64,000 nucleotides of DNA from Grifola frondosa (taxonomy: Eukaryota; Basidiomycota; Agaricomycetes; Polyporales; Grifolaceae), in contig LUGG01000025.1 of NCBI GenBank assembly GCA_001683735.1, positions 62,001-126,000 of the forward strand, given 5' to 3'. Below the pieces are notes generated by a model. That model ran no database searches and was not told where the DNA came from. It saw only the letters and a list, made by a program, of their open reading frames with translations. The stretch's first letter is position 1. Each line of letters starts with the position of its first letter. Made by a program: the position numbers and the translations under genes. Shown here piece by piece: positions 36,857-48,256 of this stretch.

Positions 36857-38669
36857 ATGACCATGGCGCTCCTCAACTCTACCTCGTCCTATTTAAGACG
36901 CCATGTCTGCTCCAGTGCTGCCCAGATCCCCCGCCTTCTTAGCACCAATCGCCTAGCACCCACTCTCAATCACACAAGCACTGCCGGAATGAAGGTACAT
37001 TGCGAAGTCTTATCGAAGCAGGGACCGCAGCTCACTGTTTGCGCAGATCCTTGCTGTTCTCTACAGGGGCGGTGAAGCTGCTAAACAAGAGCCTCGTCTA
37101 CTCGGTACTATTGAGAACCAGGTATGCTATTATGTAGTTGGTCTCAGATATTTGCAATTATTTATTGTTCGACTTCAGCTTGGCCTACGTCCTTGGTTGG
37201 AGTCGCTCGGCCACGAGTACATCGTAAGTTTGATATTTGTGGCTCTTTCTATGTCTGATCTTGCTCACTGTGCTTTCAGGTCACTGAGGACAAGGAGGGA
37301 CTTGACAGCGAGTTCCAGAAGCACATTGTTGACGTGAGTATGACAGATATGAAATTGAACTAAATTGAAACAAGTGAAATTTCTCTAGGCTGAAGTCTTG
37401 ATTACCACGCCCTTCCATCCGGGCTACCTCACACGTGAGCTCGTTAAGAAGGTATGACAATCGAACCCTATACATGAACAAGATCCGCTGACAACGCGTT
37501 CTGCAACAGGCGAAGAACCTCAAGATCTGTATCACTGCTGGCGTGGGCTCTGACCACGTCGACCTCGACGCCGCTGTCGACCACCAAATCCAAGTGCTCG
37601 AGGTCTCCGGCTCTAATGTCGTCTCCGTCGCTGAGCATGTCATCATGAGCATCCTCTTGCTCGTCAGGAACTTTGTTCCTGCTCATGAGGTTCGCGCATG
37701 CTATGGTAGATTGCTGCCGATTATACTAAAATCATCGGTCACGCATCTCAGATGATCGAGCGCGGGGACTGGCATGTGTCCGATATCGCCCGCAATGCAT
37801 TCGATCTTGAAGGCAAGGTTGTCGGGACCATTGGCGCCGGCCGTATCGGGTACCGTGTCCTCCAGCGCCTGGTGCCCTTCAACTGCAAGGAGCTTCTCTA
37901 CTACGACTACAATGCTCTCCCTGAGCGTACGTATAGTACAGCTGTAGTGAGTGCCGTAACTAACATGACTGTTGGCAGACGGCGCGAAGGAGGTAAATGT
38001 TCGTCGCGTATTGGACCTCAAGGAGTTCGTCTCGCAGGTGAGTAACAATTATCCAATTACTTTTGTGTTCAAGGCTTCTCATGTGTTAATAGTGCGACGT
38101 CGTCACCGTCAACTGCCCCTTGCACGAAGGTACTCGCGGACTTATCAATGCTGATCTCCTCAAGCACTTCAAGAAGGTATGACGATCCTCATCTCGACGT
38201 CCTGAACCATGTACTCATGCTGCTTATAGGGCGCATGGATCGTTAACACTGCTCGTGGTGCTATCTGTGACAAGGAAGCCATCGCTGCTGCTCTGAAGAG
38301 TGGCCAGATTACTGGTAAGGCAATCCAACATGAATATCAAAACCCACATACTCAGTTTGTCTTCAGGTTACTCCGGTGACGTCTGGAATGTCCAGCCCGC
38401 TCCCAAGGATCACATCTGGAGGACGATGAAGAACCCTCTCGGCGGTGGAAACGGCATGGTTCCCCACTACTCCGGTACGACTTTGGATGCTCAAGCTCGT
38501 TACGCCGCGGGTACGAGGTCCATCCTCGAGAATTATCTCCACGAGAAGCCGCAGGAGCCCCACAACGTCATTGTCGGTGTTGGTACGTGTTTATGTTAAG
38601 CAGCTCAAATTTGTCTTGATAGAATTGTCCACAGGCAAGTACGAGACGAAGGCCTACGGGCAACGCTGA
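36857..38669 (+). CDS. FDH1: NAD-dependent formate dehydrogenase
   Basis: Oxidises formate to CO2 while making NADH; in wood- and litter-decay fungi it removes formate from oxalate breakdown. The N-terminus looks like a mitochondrial targeting sequence ([20 protein letters not shown]), followed after splicing by [20 protein letters not shown]. Catalytic and cofactor parts: [31 protein letters not shown], the Rossmann [69 protein letters not shown], and [19 protein letters not shown] with the active-site His. It ends [10 protein letters not shown]. About ten short introns are used. ATG 36863 (MALLNS) is an alternative start. All key residues appear present. Confidence 0.95.
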
Positions 38670-39428
38670 GTGCGATGTCTCGGGCTTTTCGAGAGAACGA
38701 TTTTACTCGTGTAAGAATAGCGGCACTGATTGTATCATTATCTACGAAACAACACGTGGTTGTTTGTCTTGATCAGTATGCCTGCCAATTATTGGACTGC
38801 AGAAATTTGACTTCATCGGCAACTGCGGTCTAGTTTGCGCCATCTGTTACAGTAAACTGCATATTTCGGCGATTAAAAGAAGAATGGTCTTCTTCAGGTG
38901 AGACGTGCTTCCTTGGGGCCAGACGCGTGAAATGATTTCTCTGGGTGAGTTCCATACGCACTTGCGGTTCTTACATGCTGATCTGTCTCAGCAATGACTG
39001 TTTCCTGAGGAACGATTGATCTGTTCGGCTGTACATCCACAACCAAATGAATGTTGTGATGTGACAGATGATCGGAGGAGGAATTATGCTATTTGGCGTG
39101 ACTGAATTACTCCGTCTCAACACCGTCAGCGTATAGCATTTGATTTGGAAGAACACAGCTAATACAACAAGAGCTTTCATGTGTTCTGATCCAGTGCGGC
39201 CCCATCCATTGTTTGGTTTGCATGATTATCAAGTACGATGGTTGCCCGATCATATGGAGAACTTTCGGCGTGGTGAGGAAGCATCTCTTGCTGATTGTCT
39301 CTTCCAATTTAAGTCTCATGGTAACTGATCTTTATGCAGACTTTTCGTTCGTATTTAGGTAGCTCCTCAGGACCCACCTGTCCCTCCAGGATATACTATT
39401 CAGACAGCAGACCTACTATCTTCTAGAG
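38670..39428. other. intergenic, no gene seen
   Basis: The 3' flank of FDH1 and promoter side of the DUF6533 gene. Short frames only. Confidence 0.45.
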
Positions 39429-41014
39429 ATGTCAGAATCCGCATCTACAATGTCAGTATCCCGGCATAATTACTGGGATTTGCTGGCTCATCTTTAAACT
39501 TGAATCAGAGCCCGCGCCAATGGCCTTCACGAATATATGGCATCTGTTGCATTTGGTACGTGTAGTGATTGTCTTGATAATGCGCGAGAATTTTTCACAA
39601 TACTAATATAATGGTTCATAGCTCTGTTATACTATGATTTTGTCCTTACAATTCCCATGGAAGTCGAGAGGTATTGGACAGGGGGTCTATCATGGGCCTC
39701 ATCCCTATATTTTGTAAACCGTTACCTGTCGGTCTTGGGTACTATCCCTGTGATCGTTGAGTACTTCATGGACGTTTCGGAGACCGTGAGTACTCGCGCA
39801 ACATAATGCTAGCGTCCTGTCCTCTGACATATTAGTAGCGGTATGTTTACTCTTCATTACTACGAGGCGGCAGCGATTTACAGCAGATTCGCGGAAGATG
39901 TCGTCAATTGCAGTTTTATCATCAAATCATCGCTGCTCTCACGCAGTTCGTGGTTCCATGTATGGTCTCTCTGAATATTTATTCATAAAGACAGCTTTCA
40001 CTAACCTGTTCCGTTAAGTTTTCCCTGTGCTTCGGACATATGCATTGTACAATTGCAATCGCAAGGTCTTGTATGCGCTCATTTGCATGTACTGCCTTGG
40101 TGTCGGCATCGTTATTGTAAGATGCAGTGTAATTGACTAAAGTGCCAAAATAATGTCTCTTTACAGTGGGCCATCGTGAACGTTAGAACAAATCATGTAG
40201 TATCCATCACTGATATCACAACCACCACACGCTGTTACTTGACTTTATCCACGAAGCAGTGAGTCCTCACGAAAATTATCAATATAATGTGGCAGACATT
40301 GAAAACAACTGGTGTATAGAAAACGCTGTAAATATCATCTCACCAGGAATGAATATCAACATCTCATTTCTCAGTATAGATCTAGCCATTGCTTGGAGTC
40401 CTGGTCTGGTACTCGATGGCATTGTGTTTGTCTTGATGTTGATCCAAGCTCGGCGGACTGATCGCAACGGTAGTGGGAGTGTCTTCAAAGTGCTGTTCCG
40501 AGATGGTGAAGGTTCATCACATTACAAAGTAAGAACTGTTGCTAACAAGTGCTATTTATTCAAAGGCACAATATACTTCGGGTGCGCATCACCTATCTTC
40601 GCATGGTCGTGAGCCAATATTCCTACTCGCAGTCTTATACAGTTCTGCTATCTTGCCAATGTTTTGTCGTATGCGGTAAGCATTGTGTTCAATGACATTC
40701 GCTCAGGACGCTGTTTAGCCCTTAATAAATGCCTTGGCAGCTGCCAATGACAAAGGTGCGTCCACGTATATATAATTCATTATGCAGCTCTGTGTCTGAA
40801 TTCACTCGTAGCCAGCGTACACCACGTTAGCAAACGCGTATGCACTCTCCTCTCGTGGTTGTAATTTCGCTCGGGCTAAAACGGATGTTAACAGCATCTC
40901 GTCCACAATGACTGCTCGATTTATGCTCAATATCCGGGATCCAGAATTAATACCGCACCGTTGGCAACCCGATTCGACCTCGAGCGTAGGAGTTCAGCGC
41001 GATACGTTTGTTTG
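39429..41014 (+). CDS. DUF6533-type multi-span membrane protein
   Basis: A basidiomycete family of GPCR-like membrane proteins of unknown role. The start MSESASTI joins to ARANGLHEYMASVAFALLYY and then DFVLTIPMEVERYWTGG, SSLYFVNRYLSVLGTIPVI. This is the DUF6533 pattern of a Tyr/Asp, E(V)E and NRY-like motif. Later exons give VFPVLRTYALYNCNRKVLY, ALICMYCLGVGIVIWAIVN, SAIDLAIAWSPGLVLDGIVF and a TIYFGLIQFCYLANVLSYAL block. The C-terminal MTARFMLNIRDPELIPHRW is the usual ending of this family. It stops at 41012-41014. There are about ten introns; a few junctions around 39840 and 40800 are uncertain. The ligand, if any, is unknown. Confidence 0.78.
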
Positions 41015-41603
41015 ACAGCGCCCAAACTATTCTGTCTTGAATACATGAGTGTAGACATCGTAGTAATGACCAAGTTCTCATAGTTCTCATTGCTAATATC
41101 GCCACAGTAAAACTATCTCTAGTCCCACTTACCTTGAATCTATATTATATTCCATTATTGAAATCTAGCAGTATGCCTCAGGAGAGATGTTTCAATACCG
41201 CATGGATATCTGTGAAGATGAAGAGAAATAAGCCGCAGAGATGGGACATCCGCACACGAATCGCTCGAACGTCTTTGAACAGAATCATTTGTTCAGCATG
41301 ATATCAGAATGAGGCGACGAAAACTTACAATATAATGATCGGGAATTGGGAAGAAGAAAGATGAAGAGAATAACGAAGTTCTGAAGACGGTGATAAAGAG
41401 AGTTTGTGAAGATTAAAGGAGTCAGACGAAACCCCACCCGTGTAACGGTCCTGAAGCAGTGCAGCCGCCTCAAGATGACTCGTTGAGACAGATAGCCACA
41501 TAAGATGGGTTAAACATGCAAAGCAAGATAAGGTCGAATAACGAGGGTACTGATACAACACGTTCAATTTAAATGATACAGTAACGTACGGTCCCTGATA
41601 TCT
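41015..41603. other. intergenic between convergent genes, no gene seen
   Basis: 3' flanks of the DUF6533 gene and of GCN5. Nothing else is supported. Confidence 0.45.
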
Positions 41604-44077
41604 TCATTCCTCCTTGATGCGATAACTCGCTAGCTGCTCCTTCACGAACTTCTCCAGCTTCGTCGCACTCTTATAATAAATCGTCTCCTCGGGATTATAT
41701 ATCCGACAGTTATCGAATACTAGCTGCGCATCGGCAACGAACGCATCCAGACTCGAGTACTGGTTCGTCTCGAGCTTATGCTCCATGGTTCCGAAATCTG
41801 AGAGAGAAACAGAAACAAGTGATGAGCCACGGCACACGCACAATTCAGAGCGACTGCTACAAACCCATAGGATTCTTGATGACCTCGTAATAGTCCGTGA
41901 CCTCTTCACCATTTACGGGTGTCAAGAACGCCCACGCAGAGGCGTGGCCTTGCAGGTCTGACAGGAGCTTCTTCATGATGGTATGCTCCACATTCCTACC
42001 CGTGGAAGCGACAGGCCTGTGAAGTGGCGTCAACATCGCGCGGGCCGCGAATCACACCAAAACACGCACATCGTAACCATCGACGGCGTCCATCCACTTT
42101 CCCCTACAGCATAGGCTGTGAAATAAACGGAACAGAAGAAGCATTCAAAATCAGACTCACTCAAGCCAGGGACATCCTTCGGGTCCACAGTGACGCCTTC
42201 CGGTGCGCCGTCCTGGAACTGCGGTAGCCCGGGATACACTATATGCGAGCGGGACCGTTCACGGATCTTGGTGAGGATCGCCTCGCGCTGTTGCGCGATG
42301 AGCGCGCGTGTCTCGAGGTAGTTCACTTTGGGTAGCATCGTGCACTGCATGATCGTGCCGCCCTCGTAATCCTTGATATACCCTGCCCACACGGACCGAT
42401 CGAGCGTGATCTCCTTCGAGAAGCCCTGCTTCCTGAAGTAGCCGACGGCGTAGTTGTCTGCATAGGTGAGAAAGTGCATCATGTCTGGATATGTGTTCCG
42501 GATGTGTGCTTTGAAGTGATCCATCAACATCCCACCATAGCCCTGTGGAAGTCGATTATGAGAACGAGCCAAGGTGGAATGCAAGAAGGAAAAGAGGCCA
42601 CCTTCACTTGATCCACAGACGCGGTGGCAAAGAATACGATCTCTGCGAAGCCGCGGTGAGGAAACGGGCGGTAACAGATTCCTCCGACGACTTTAAACCC
42701 GCGTTTCACGATGGCAAGACATTTTGAGTTGGAATCATATACCAATCGCGCAATGTATTCGCGGGGCATTTTGGGCAGTTGCTTTTGAAATAGCGTCTTC
42801 AAACCGGTGAGGATGACGAGTGAGCGTGGCTGCCTGTCGTTCTCAACCGCCACAATTTGGATAATGCCTTTGCGTAGTTCAACATACGACATTTTCTCCG
42901 GCTTGGATGGCGCCTGTGTGGGAGGAAATCGGTCGAATTTCCATTAACACTGAACAGTAAGGAGCACAAAGGCAAATAACTACATACAACAGCGGAGGCC
43001 GTCCCGCTAGCATCGACAGTTACGCCTGTGGTGAGCCGGTTCAACTGGCCTTCGTCCATCTTGTCCTCTACCTTGATTTTTGGCTCATGCCCGTTCACGC
43101 CATTGACGGGTCTCGTCATCTCCGCGCGTTCCTCGTCCGTGGGTGGCGCGATGTGTGCAGGAGCGGTATGTGCTTTGGACTTCATGCTTGACGCCTGTTT
43201 GCCGGCTCTGTGGCCCATTGTCTTCTTGCCATTCTCACGCTTCCGCGCTGATGCTGCGTCCGCCACTCGAGCTGCGAGTGGCTTATCTTCTTCCTCGTCG
43301 TCCTCGTCATCGTCGTCGTCAGCTTCGCTGAGGGAAGAGAAAGACACTCGACGCCTTTTCGAAGGGCGTTCGCCAGAGTCGCTTGAAAAAGAGGAGACCG
43401 GAGATAGTGGGCGTTTTTCGGGCGAAGAGGGTACTAGAATGGGATGAGAAAATGTACGACTGGAGAGGCGAAGACTTGCCTAATGAGCCTAATCCATCGG
43501 AGAGAGAGCTAGCAGGCGATGACGGCGGTAATCGCATCTGCTTTCTCAGGGAAATAATATCGTCATCTGTGTATTCAAAGTCGAGGAGCTTGCCTGCGTC
43601 CTGCCAATACCATCAAAAGCGTACTCGAGGCAAAGACGTCATTAAAACACCGCACCTAGAAAGTATAACGGTACTATCAGGACCACGGCTTCGATCCTAC
43701 ACGACACAACACCGCACCTCGAGCAACTCGTCGAGACGAACGGCGACTCGACCTCTCCGAGCGAGTTCGTCGGCGTCGAGCGAATTCTGATCTCCGTGAG
43801 CGGAGACGTCATGACCACAAACACAATAGTTGAGGTAGTCGACTGGACCATCGGGTTCGTCAGAAGCCTGAGAACTCTGCTGTGTCGAGTCAAGAGATTG
43901 GTCTTGTGCATTGTCCAGTACAACTTGCACCTCGGGTGGTGGTCGGAGTCCGCGACACGGGGTGCACGAGGTGCATGTTGAATGACGTGCGATTTTGAGA
44001 GCCAATTGTTGATCAGAAAGGCTGGGTATCTCGTATGAAGCTGGGTATAAAAACTTTGTTGTCCTAGAGGTCGCCAT
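41604..44077 (-). CDS. GCN5: histone acetyltransferase GCN5 with bromodomain and Cys/His N-terminal domain
   Basis: GCN5 is the catalytic subunit of SAGA and acetylates histone H3. The GNAT domain shows [29 protein letters not shown] (catalytic Glu), the acetyl-CoA site [16 protein letters not shown] and [15 protein letters not shown]. The C-terminal bromodomain has [20 protein letters not shown] and [16 protein letters not shown] (conserved Asn). The middle is acidic ([19 protein letters not shown]). The N-terminus ([20 protein letters not shown]) carries [13 protein letters not shown] and [12 protein letters not shown], Cys/His pairs resembling the animal PCAF-homology domain, then [20 protein letters not shown]. 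Intron 43601-43717 joins these. A 64-base intron (GTCATC donor) joins RLPP to [16 protein letters not shown] and keeps frame. Yeast GCN5 lacks such an N-terminal domain. Confidence 0.92.
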
Positions 44078-44768
44078 GTCGGAAAACAAAGATAGAGTGC
44101 GAGCGTTCTCGCTGTCGCAAACGGTGAGAACGTCCGGCGGGACAAGGGCGGGGTGCTATCAGGACCCTGAACACCGTCAATCTGTCACAATCTTCTACTC
44201 TCGATCGTATACACCGACAGCGATCTCCATCTCATACACACAATAACTTATTCTCAGACTTGATGGGGTAGACGGCACTGCAAAGCATGTCAGGTTCCAA
44301 TACCACACTGGCCGTGACTCTGGATATTTTCTGCATCATGACATGTAGTTACATTTGCGACCACAAGTTGCTCATTGTCCAGTCACTCGCAGTCTGCAGC
44401 TACTACAACATAGAGACCACTTCCACATATGATGGTACCACATGAGGCACGGACAAAATCCGACTTGGAGAGAATGGAAAGCGGGCACTAGTGGTGGAAA
44501 CAAAGTAGATTTTCACACGGTACCAAATTGGGCGGAGAAGGGCCTAAACGGCGCTTCAGCTTCAATTGATCGATTGGCGCCACACCTGTTGACATTTCAA
44601 TACTGAGTACTGAGTACTGAGTACTGATTACCAGGAGCGAACTAGGAGATTCATAAAATTCAAGACCGTGAATTGTCCCACCGCACAAGATTTGCCTGCG
44701 CTATCACGACGCTCCCCGATATTTCGTTCTGCTCAACTTCTATCTTCTTAACTTCAAAAGACCGGAAG
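44078..44768. promoter_or_regulatory. divergent promoter region, GCN5/F-box
   Basis: 691 bases between the GCN5 and F-box start codons. Besides a short heptamer repeat at 44601-44627, no feature is seen. Confidence 0.4.
44601..44627. repeat. short tandem repeat (TACTGAG)
   Basis: Three full copies of the heptamer TACTGAG followed by TACTGA, 27 bases in all, about 140 bases upstream of the F-box gene start. It could be a polymorphic microsatellite. Confidence 0.9.
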
Positions 44769-45846
44769 ATGGGACAATATTGGAGAGTGTAAGTGAATCT
44801 GAGCTGATGTGCTGCACCAGTGCCGATTCACAGACTTCGCGTGATACGCACAGAATCAATCTAGATAAAAAAGAATTTCTCCCAGACACCGGGAAATTGA
44901 GCACGTTGTTGTTTCAACCGTATCCCACTTGGCTGGTGTACTATCTGGCTGTCCCTATCGCATCCTCCTGGTAAGGCAAACTGCACTCCTGTCTAGATCA
45001 TCTCCTGAATCGTGATAAAAATAGTCCAGAGAGCATTGAGGCAACTTCCACGACGACTGCGGCCCTTGGCATCCTCCGTTTACCAACAGAGCTCATTCTC
45101 GTAGTATTCGACAACATCGATGATCCCCAGGACGCGGTTTGCCTCGGGCTCGCCCATGACGCCTTATTGCCTATAGGGTGGGACCGTATCAAAGGACTTA
45201 TAATGGCCGCCAGCCCTGCTGGCAGTTGGGCAGGCGATCGCGTCGTCTGCATTGGCGATGAGGCACGCAGCGACTATCTTCCAATGCTTACCCTATCCGA
45301 GATGCAGGAGCTCAACACAAAGGAGGAGAACAATTTTTATAACTATGTCTATGACGAGTTCACAGAGGCGCGGCTGCCTGTCAAATGGAAGCCCTATACC
45401 GTCATACCCAGGCTTTCGTCGCACGAGCAAATGATGCTGCGCCGCATCCTTGAGGATCCGCAGGACTCACAGTGGGTCCTCTGCAACCTGACGACACGTC
45501 AATATGTCACCAGCAATGCCCTCGAGGACCTCTGCGGAGTACCTGGAAAACCTGGTCCTCAAATTTTCACGAGTCTTGGTTTTGGGCACGTCCTACTTTC
45601 TCGTATCTGTTGGTCATCAGACCCGGAAACCGATGTAAGGCACTGGCGGGATCTTGGCTTCGGTGACTGGGCGGGCGATAGGTTTGAAATCACCACCATG
45701 CAGGAAATGAGGTCATACAAGGGGAGAAAGCCTGGGAGGATGTCAGCAACCCAGTCATGGAAGAGATGAATGATTTATGGGAAGAGGAGTATGGTACGGA
45801 GTGGCGGGAGGAAATCTTGGAATTTTCTCACCATAGAATATTTTGA
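44769..45846 (+). CDS. F-box protein, MGQYW-type (apparent frameshift)
   Basis: Starts MGQYWRVINLDKKEFLPDTG across a first intron, the hallmark of a large Agaricomycete family. After a second intron an F-box-like helix pair reads LGILRLPTELILVVFDNIDD. The rest has MLRRILEDPQDSQWVLCNLT, VTSNALEDLCGVPGKPGPQ and a WSSDPET segment, usual for this family. In the literal frame it stops at 45767-45769 (SATQSWKR). With one extra G in the GGGG at 45721-45724 it continues as AWEDVSNPVMEEMNDLWEEE and stops at 45844-45846. That W-E-rich ending is typical, so I use the longer end. The role is presumed to be SCF adaptor; the substrate is unknown. Confidence 0.78.
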
Positions 45847-46087
45847 TCAAACACATGTTTGCGCTATCATAGACATGTAGATGTCTGTGTCATGGTCTGT
45901 AAAGCCGGCCGCAAGCCTGTACTTCACTGCCTATAAACGGTCTTTCCACACATTCCGTAGAACCAGCACTGCACCATCAATAACACCGAGTAGTATAACC
46001 AAAGTGGTGTGGCGGCCGTTGGCATATAGAGTTGGCCGCACATCACGTGAGAGACGCAAGCTTTCGTGACTCCTGGATTCCGTTTTA

Positions 46088-46103
46088 GTGTTCGGTGTGA
46101 AAC
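46088..46103 (+). repeat. left terminal inverted repeat
   Basis: GTGTTCGGTGTGAAAC, preceded by TA at 46086-46087. Confidence 0.8.
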
Positions 46104-46731
46104 TCAAGCAGGTGTTTTTTACAGTAGGTAAGATAGTCCCTCAAGAACCCCCGATGTTTCAAACGTTTCAAACGTTTTTTACATATATCACGTGGCCAAA
46201 ATACGTCACATGATGCCTTAGAATGCATCCAATTTTCAAAAACACACGAGAAAATCGTCGGAAAATGTTTGAATTTTTGTATGTTGCATACAATTACAAC
46301 ATTTAAGCCCAGAATAACCCCTCGTTGCAGCTCCATCATACATCTTGCATTAATAGTGCCGGTTGGTGCAAAGGAACGATGATGATATTTCAGCATGGTG
46401 TAAGTAATATAGGATAATATAAGATGTGACGAGATTTGGTTATCGCGGCGCCACCAGAGTTCCCGGGCGCCAGCCACCTCAGCCACAACAGACCGGAAGT
46501 GGACTATGTCGCTCATTTGCATCTTGAGCAAACCAATATTGTCTGTCAAGTTAATGATCCTCATTTTGTGAAAGTCTCGTCCTCGCGAACGAGTATCGTG
46601 CCCCGCAGCATAGCCTTGTGTGGGGATGGTCACGTGATCTCTAGTTTACATAGGATTTTCAGAGGGTATGTTTAAAACATATTATTTACATGTAACTTAC
46701 ATGTAAATAGTTGTTTGTAACTTACATCCGT

Positions 46732-46747
46732 GTTTTACACCGAACAC
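46732..46747 (-). repeat. right terminal inverted repeat
   Basis: GTTTTACACCGAACAC on the plus strand, the complement of the left repeat with one mismatch, followed by TA at 46748-46749. Confidence 0.8.
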
Positions 46748-46988
46748 TACGTTTCATGAGTCCTCCCAGGTGGGGGGAATCGGCACTTTCGCCATGAACG
46801 ATGCACTTGTCTTGTTCAAGGCCTTCATATACCCTCGCGAATCAAAGACCACGGTCGACGGGATCTCCCAAATTTAACCTCTAGATCACCTGTTCTACTT
46901 GTTCCACCTTCGAACTGTCTCCATGAGGCGCGCAGTGAGAAGTTTCTGAGCTCTTCGTAATACCCAGCAGGCCTTCACCACAAGCGCA

Positions 46989-48084
46989 ATGCTATGTCGT
47001 CTCTCGCTATTCCATGTCGCTCTTTACCACATCCTAGCAATGCTCAAGTTCTCCACGACGTCGGCCACCGCAACAACGGACTGGATCCAATACCCCGCGG
47101 ACGGGACCGCGACCATGACGCACTACACGCTCCCAGACAACTACATCGCAGCCTGCGGGTGCACCGCAGCCAGCACCCACTTCCCCACCGCCGCCATGAG
47201 TCAGATGGCATATGGGAGCAGCACGGCGTACGGCCCGGGGTGCGGGAGGTGCTTCAAGCTCACGCTGCTCGACACGTATACTTCGGACCCGCCGTTCTTC
47301 CCGAACGTCACGAATAGTATTGTGATCAAGGTTACGGATTTGTGTCCTGCGGGCGGGAATGGGTGGTGTTCTGCGACGGCGACGAAGCCGAATCAGTGCG
47401 TTGGATGTTTATTGGTGTGGATGTTGTGTTTATAGGATGATGGTTGCAGAGGCGGTCAGTTCATTAACTTTGACCTTGCTTGGCCGTCTACTTCTATTCC
47501 GAACGATTTCTTCCCTTCCGATGAGGCATTGTACGGTGCGTCTGCGATCGCAATATTTCATGCCAATGTTCTGACCGAGATTGCATCACAGGGTACACGG
47601 TGCGCACATATCTAACTATCACTCTGCGTACTGAACAAAATCCGATGCTCTCAGGATTTCGGCGTCTGGAACGTAAGCTACCAGAGCGTCGACTGTCTTC
47701 AAAGCTGGGCAGGCGCGAAGAGCGCTGCCGCGCTCGGAAGCGTCGATGACGGCTCGAGCGTGTGTTGTCCCGCAAATCCCACCGTGCGCCCCTCTCCGTA
47801 TTTTGCTCCCTCTTCGACACTCATTAATATGACAGGGAAGCGCCAATGATACCTGCCCGTCGTATTCAGATGACAACGGCATCCCGTACGTTCATGTTGG
47901 CTCTGCTGTTTCGCCCGTTGGTAATCTAACCTATGGCGTTTTCAGACCAAACACCGTGAGCTCAGCGTCTTCGGCTTCATCGTCATCATCGGTCCCTGTA
48001 TTACCCAGCTGTGGTCACGCATGGATACCCCTCATTACATTCGCTATGCTGTCATTCGTTGCCTCGGGATATTTATTCGGATAA
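46989..48084 (+). CDS. secreted, GPI-anchored GH45/expansin-like protein
   Basis: An N-terminal signal (MLCRLSLFHVALYHILAMLK) leads into a double-psi beta-barrel domain: CGCTAASTHFPTAAMSQMAY, GPGCGRCFKLTL and IVIKVTDLCPAGGNGWC. After an intron come GGQFINFDLAWPSTS, NDFFPSDEALYGYTDFGVWN and VSYQSVDC. The GCGRC and VTDLCP blocks match GH45 subfamily C endoglucanases and expansin-like loosenins, which cut or loosen cellulose or related glucans. VTDLCP holds the acidic residue used by GH45C enzymes. The C-terminus is a Ser-rich linker then a hydrophobic tail (LITFAMLSFVASGYLFG), as in GPI-anchored proteins. It stops at 48082-48084. Four or five introns are used. Whether it is a true hydrolase or an expansin-like protein is open. 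Confidence 0.8.
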
Positions 48085-48256
48085 ATTGCGTCAATGTACT
48101 ATGCATCTGTTCGAATAGCTATGTTGTTTTATACCTCATCTGTAAGGAATGGATGCTCGCGATTTACGCAACCTGATTACTTATATATTACACCAAGCAA
48201 AACGACCGACCATTAAACGTGGACCCATCCATCCATCTACCATCCTTTCCTTTCCT

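Larger units (their letters stand above)
46088..46747. mobile_element. 660-base TIR element, non-autonomous, TA-flanked
   Basis: Terminal inverted repeats GTGTTCGGTGTGAAAC (left) and the complement of GTGTTCGGTGTAAAAC (right) match at 15 of 16 positions. Both ends are flanked by TA, as in target-site duplications of Tc1/mariner/pogo-type elements. Subterminal motifs include two direct TTTCAAACG copies on the left and two palindromic TTACATGTAA copies at 46686-46695 and 46697-46706. No transposase motif is visible: one 182-codon frame covers much of the element on the minus strand but has no DDE/D pattern that I can see. It is best read as a MITE-like or internally deleted copy, located between the F-box and GH45-like genes. 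Confidence 0.75.

Noticed and set aside
43319..43537. GCN5 starting at [11 protein letters not shown]
   Set aside because: That Met is internal: the same frame continues upstream through [10 protein letters not shown] and splices to the Cys/His exon.
46085..46633. 182-codon minus-strand frame inside the TIR element as a transposase
   Set aside because: No DDE/D triad, helix-turn-helix or other transposase motif is visible, and the frame reads through the left TIR.
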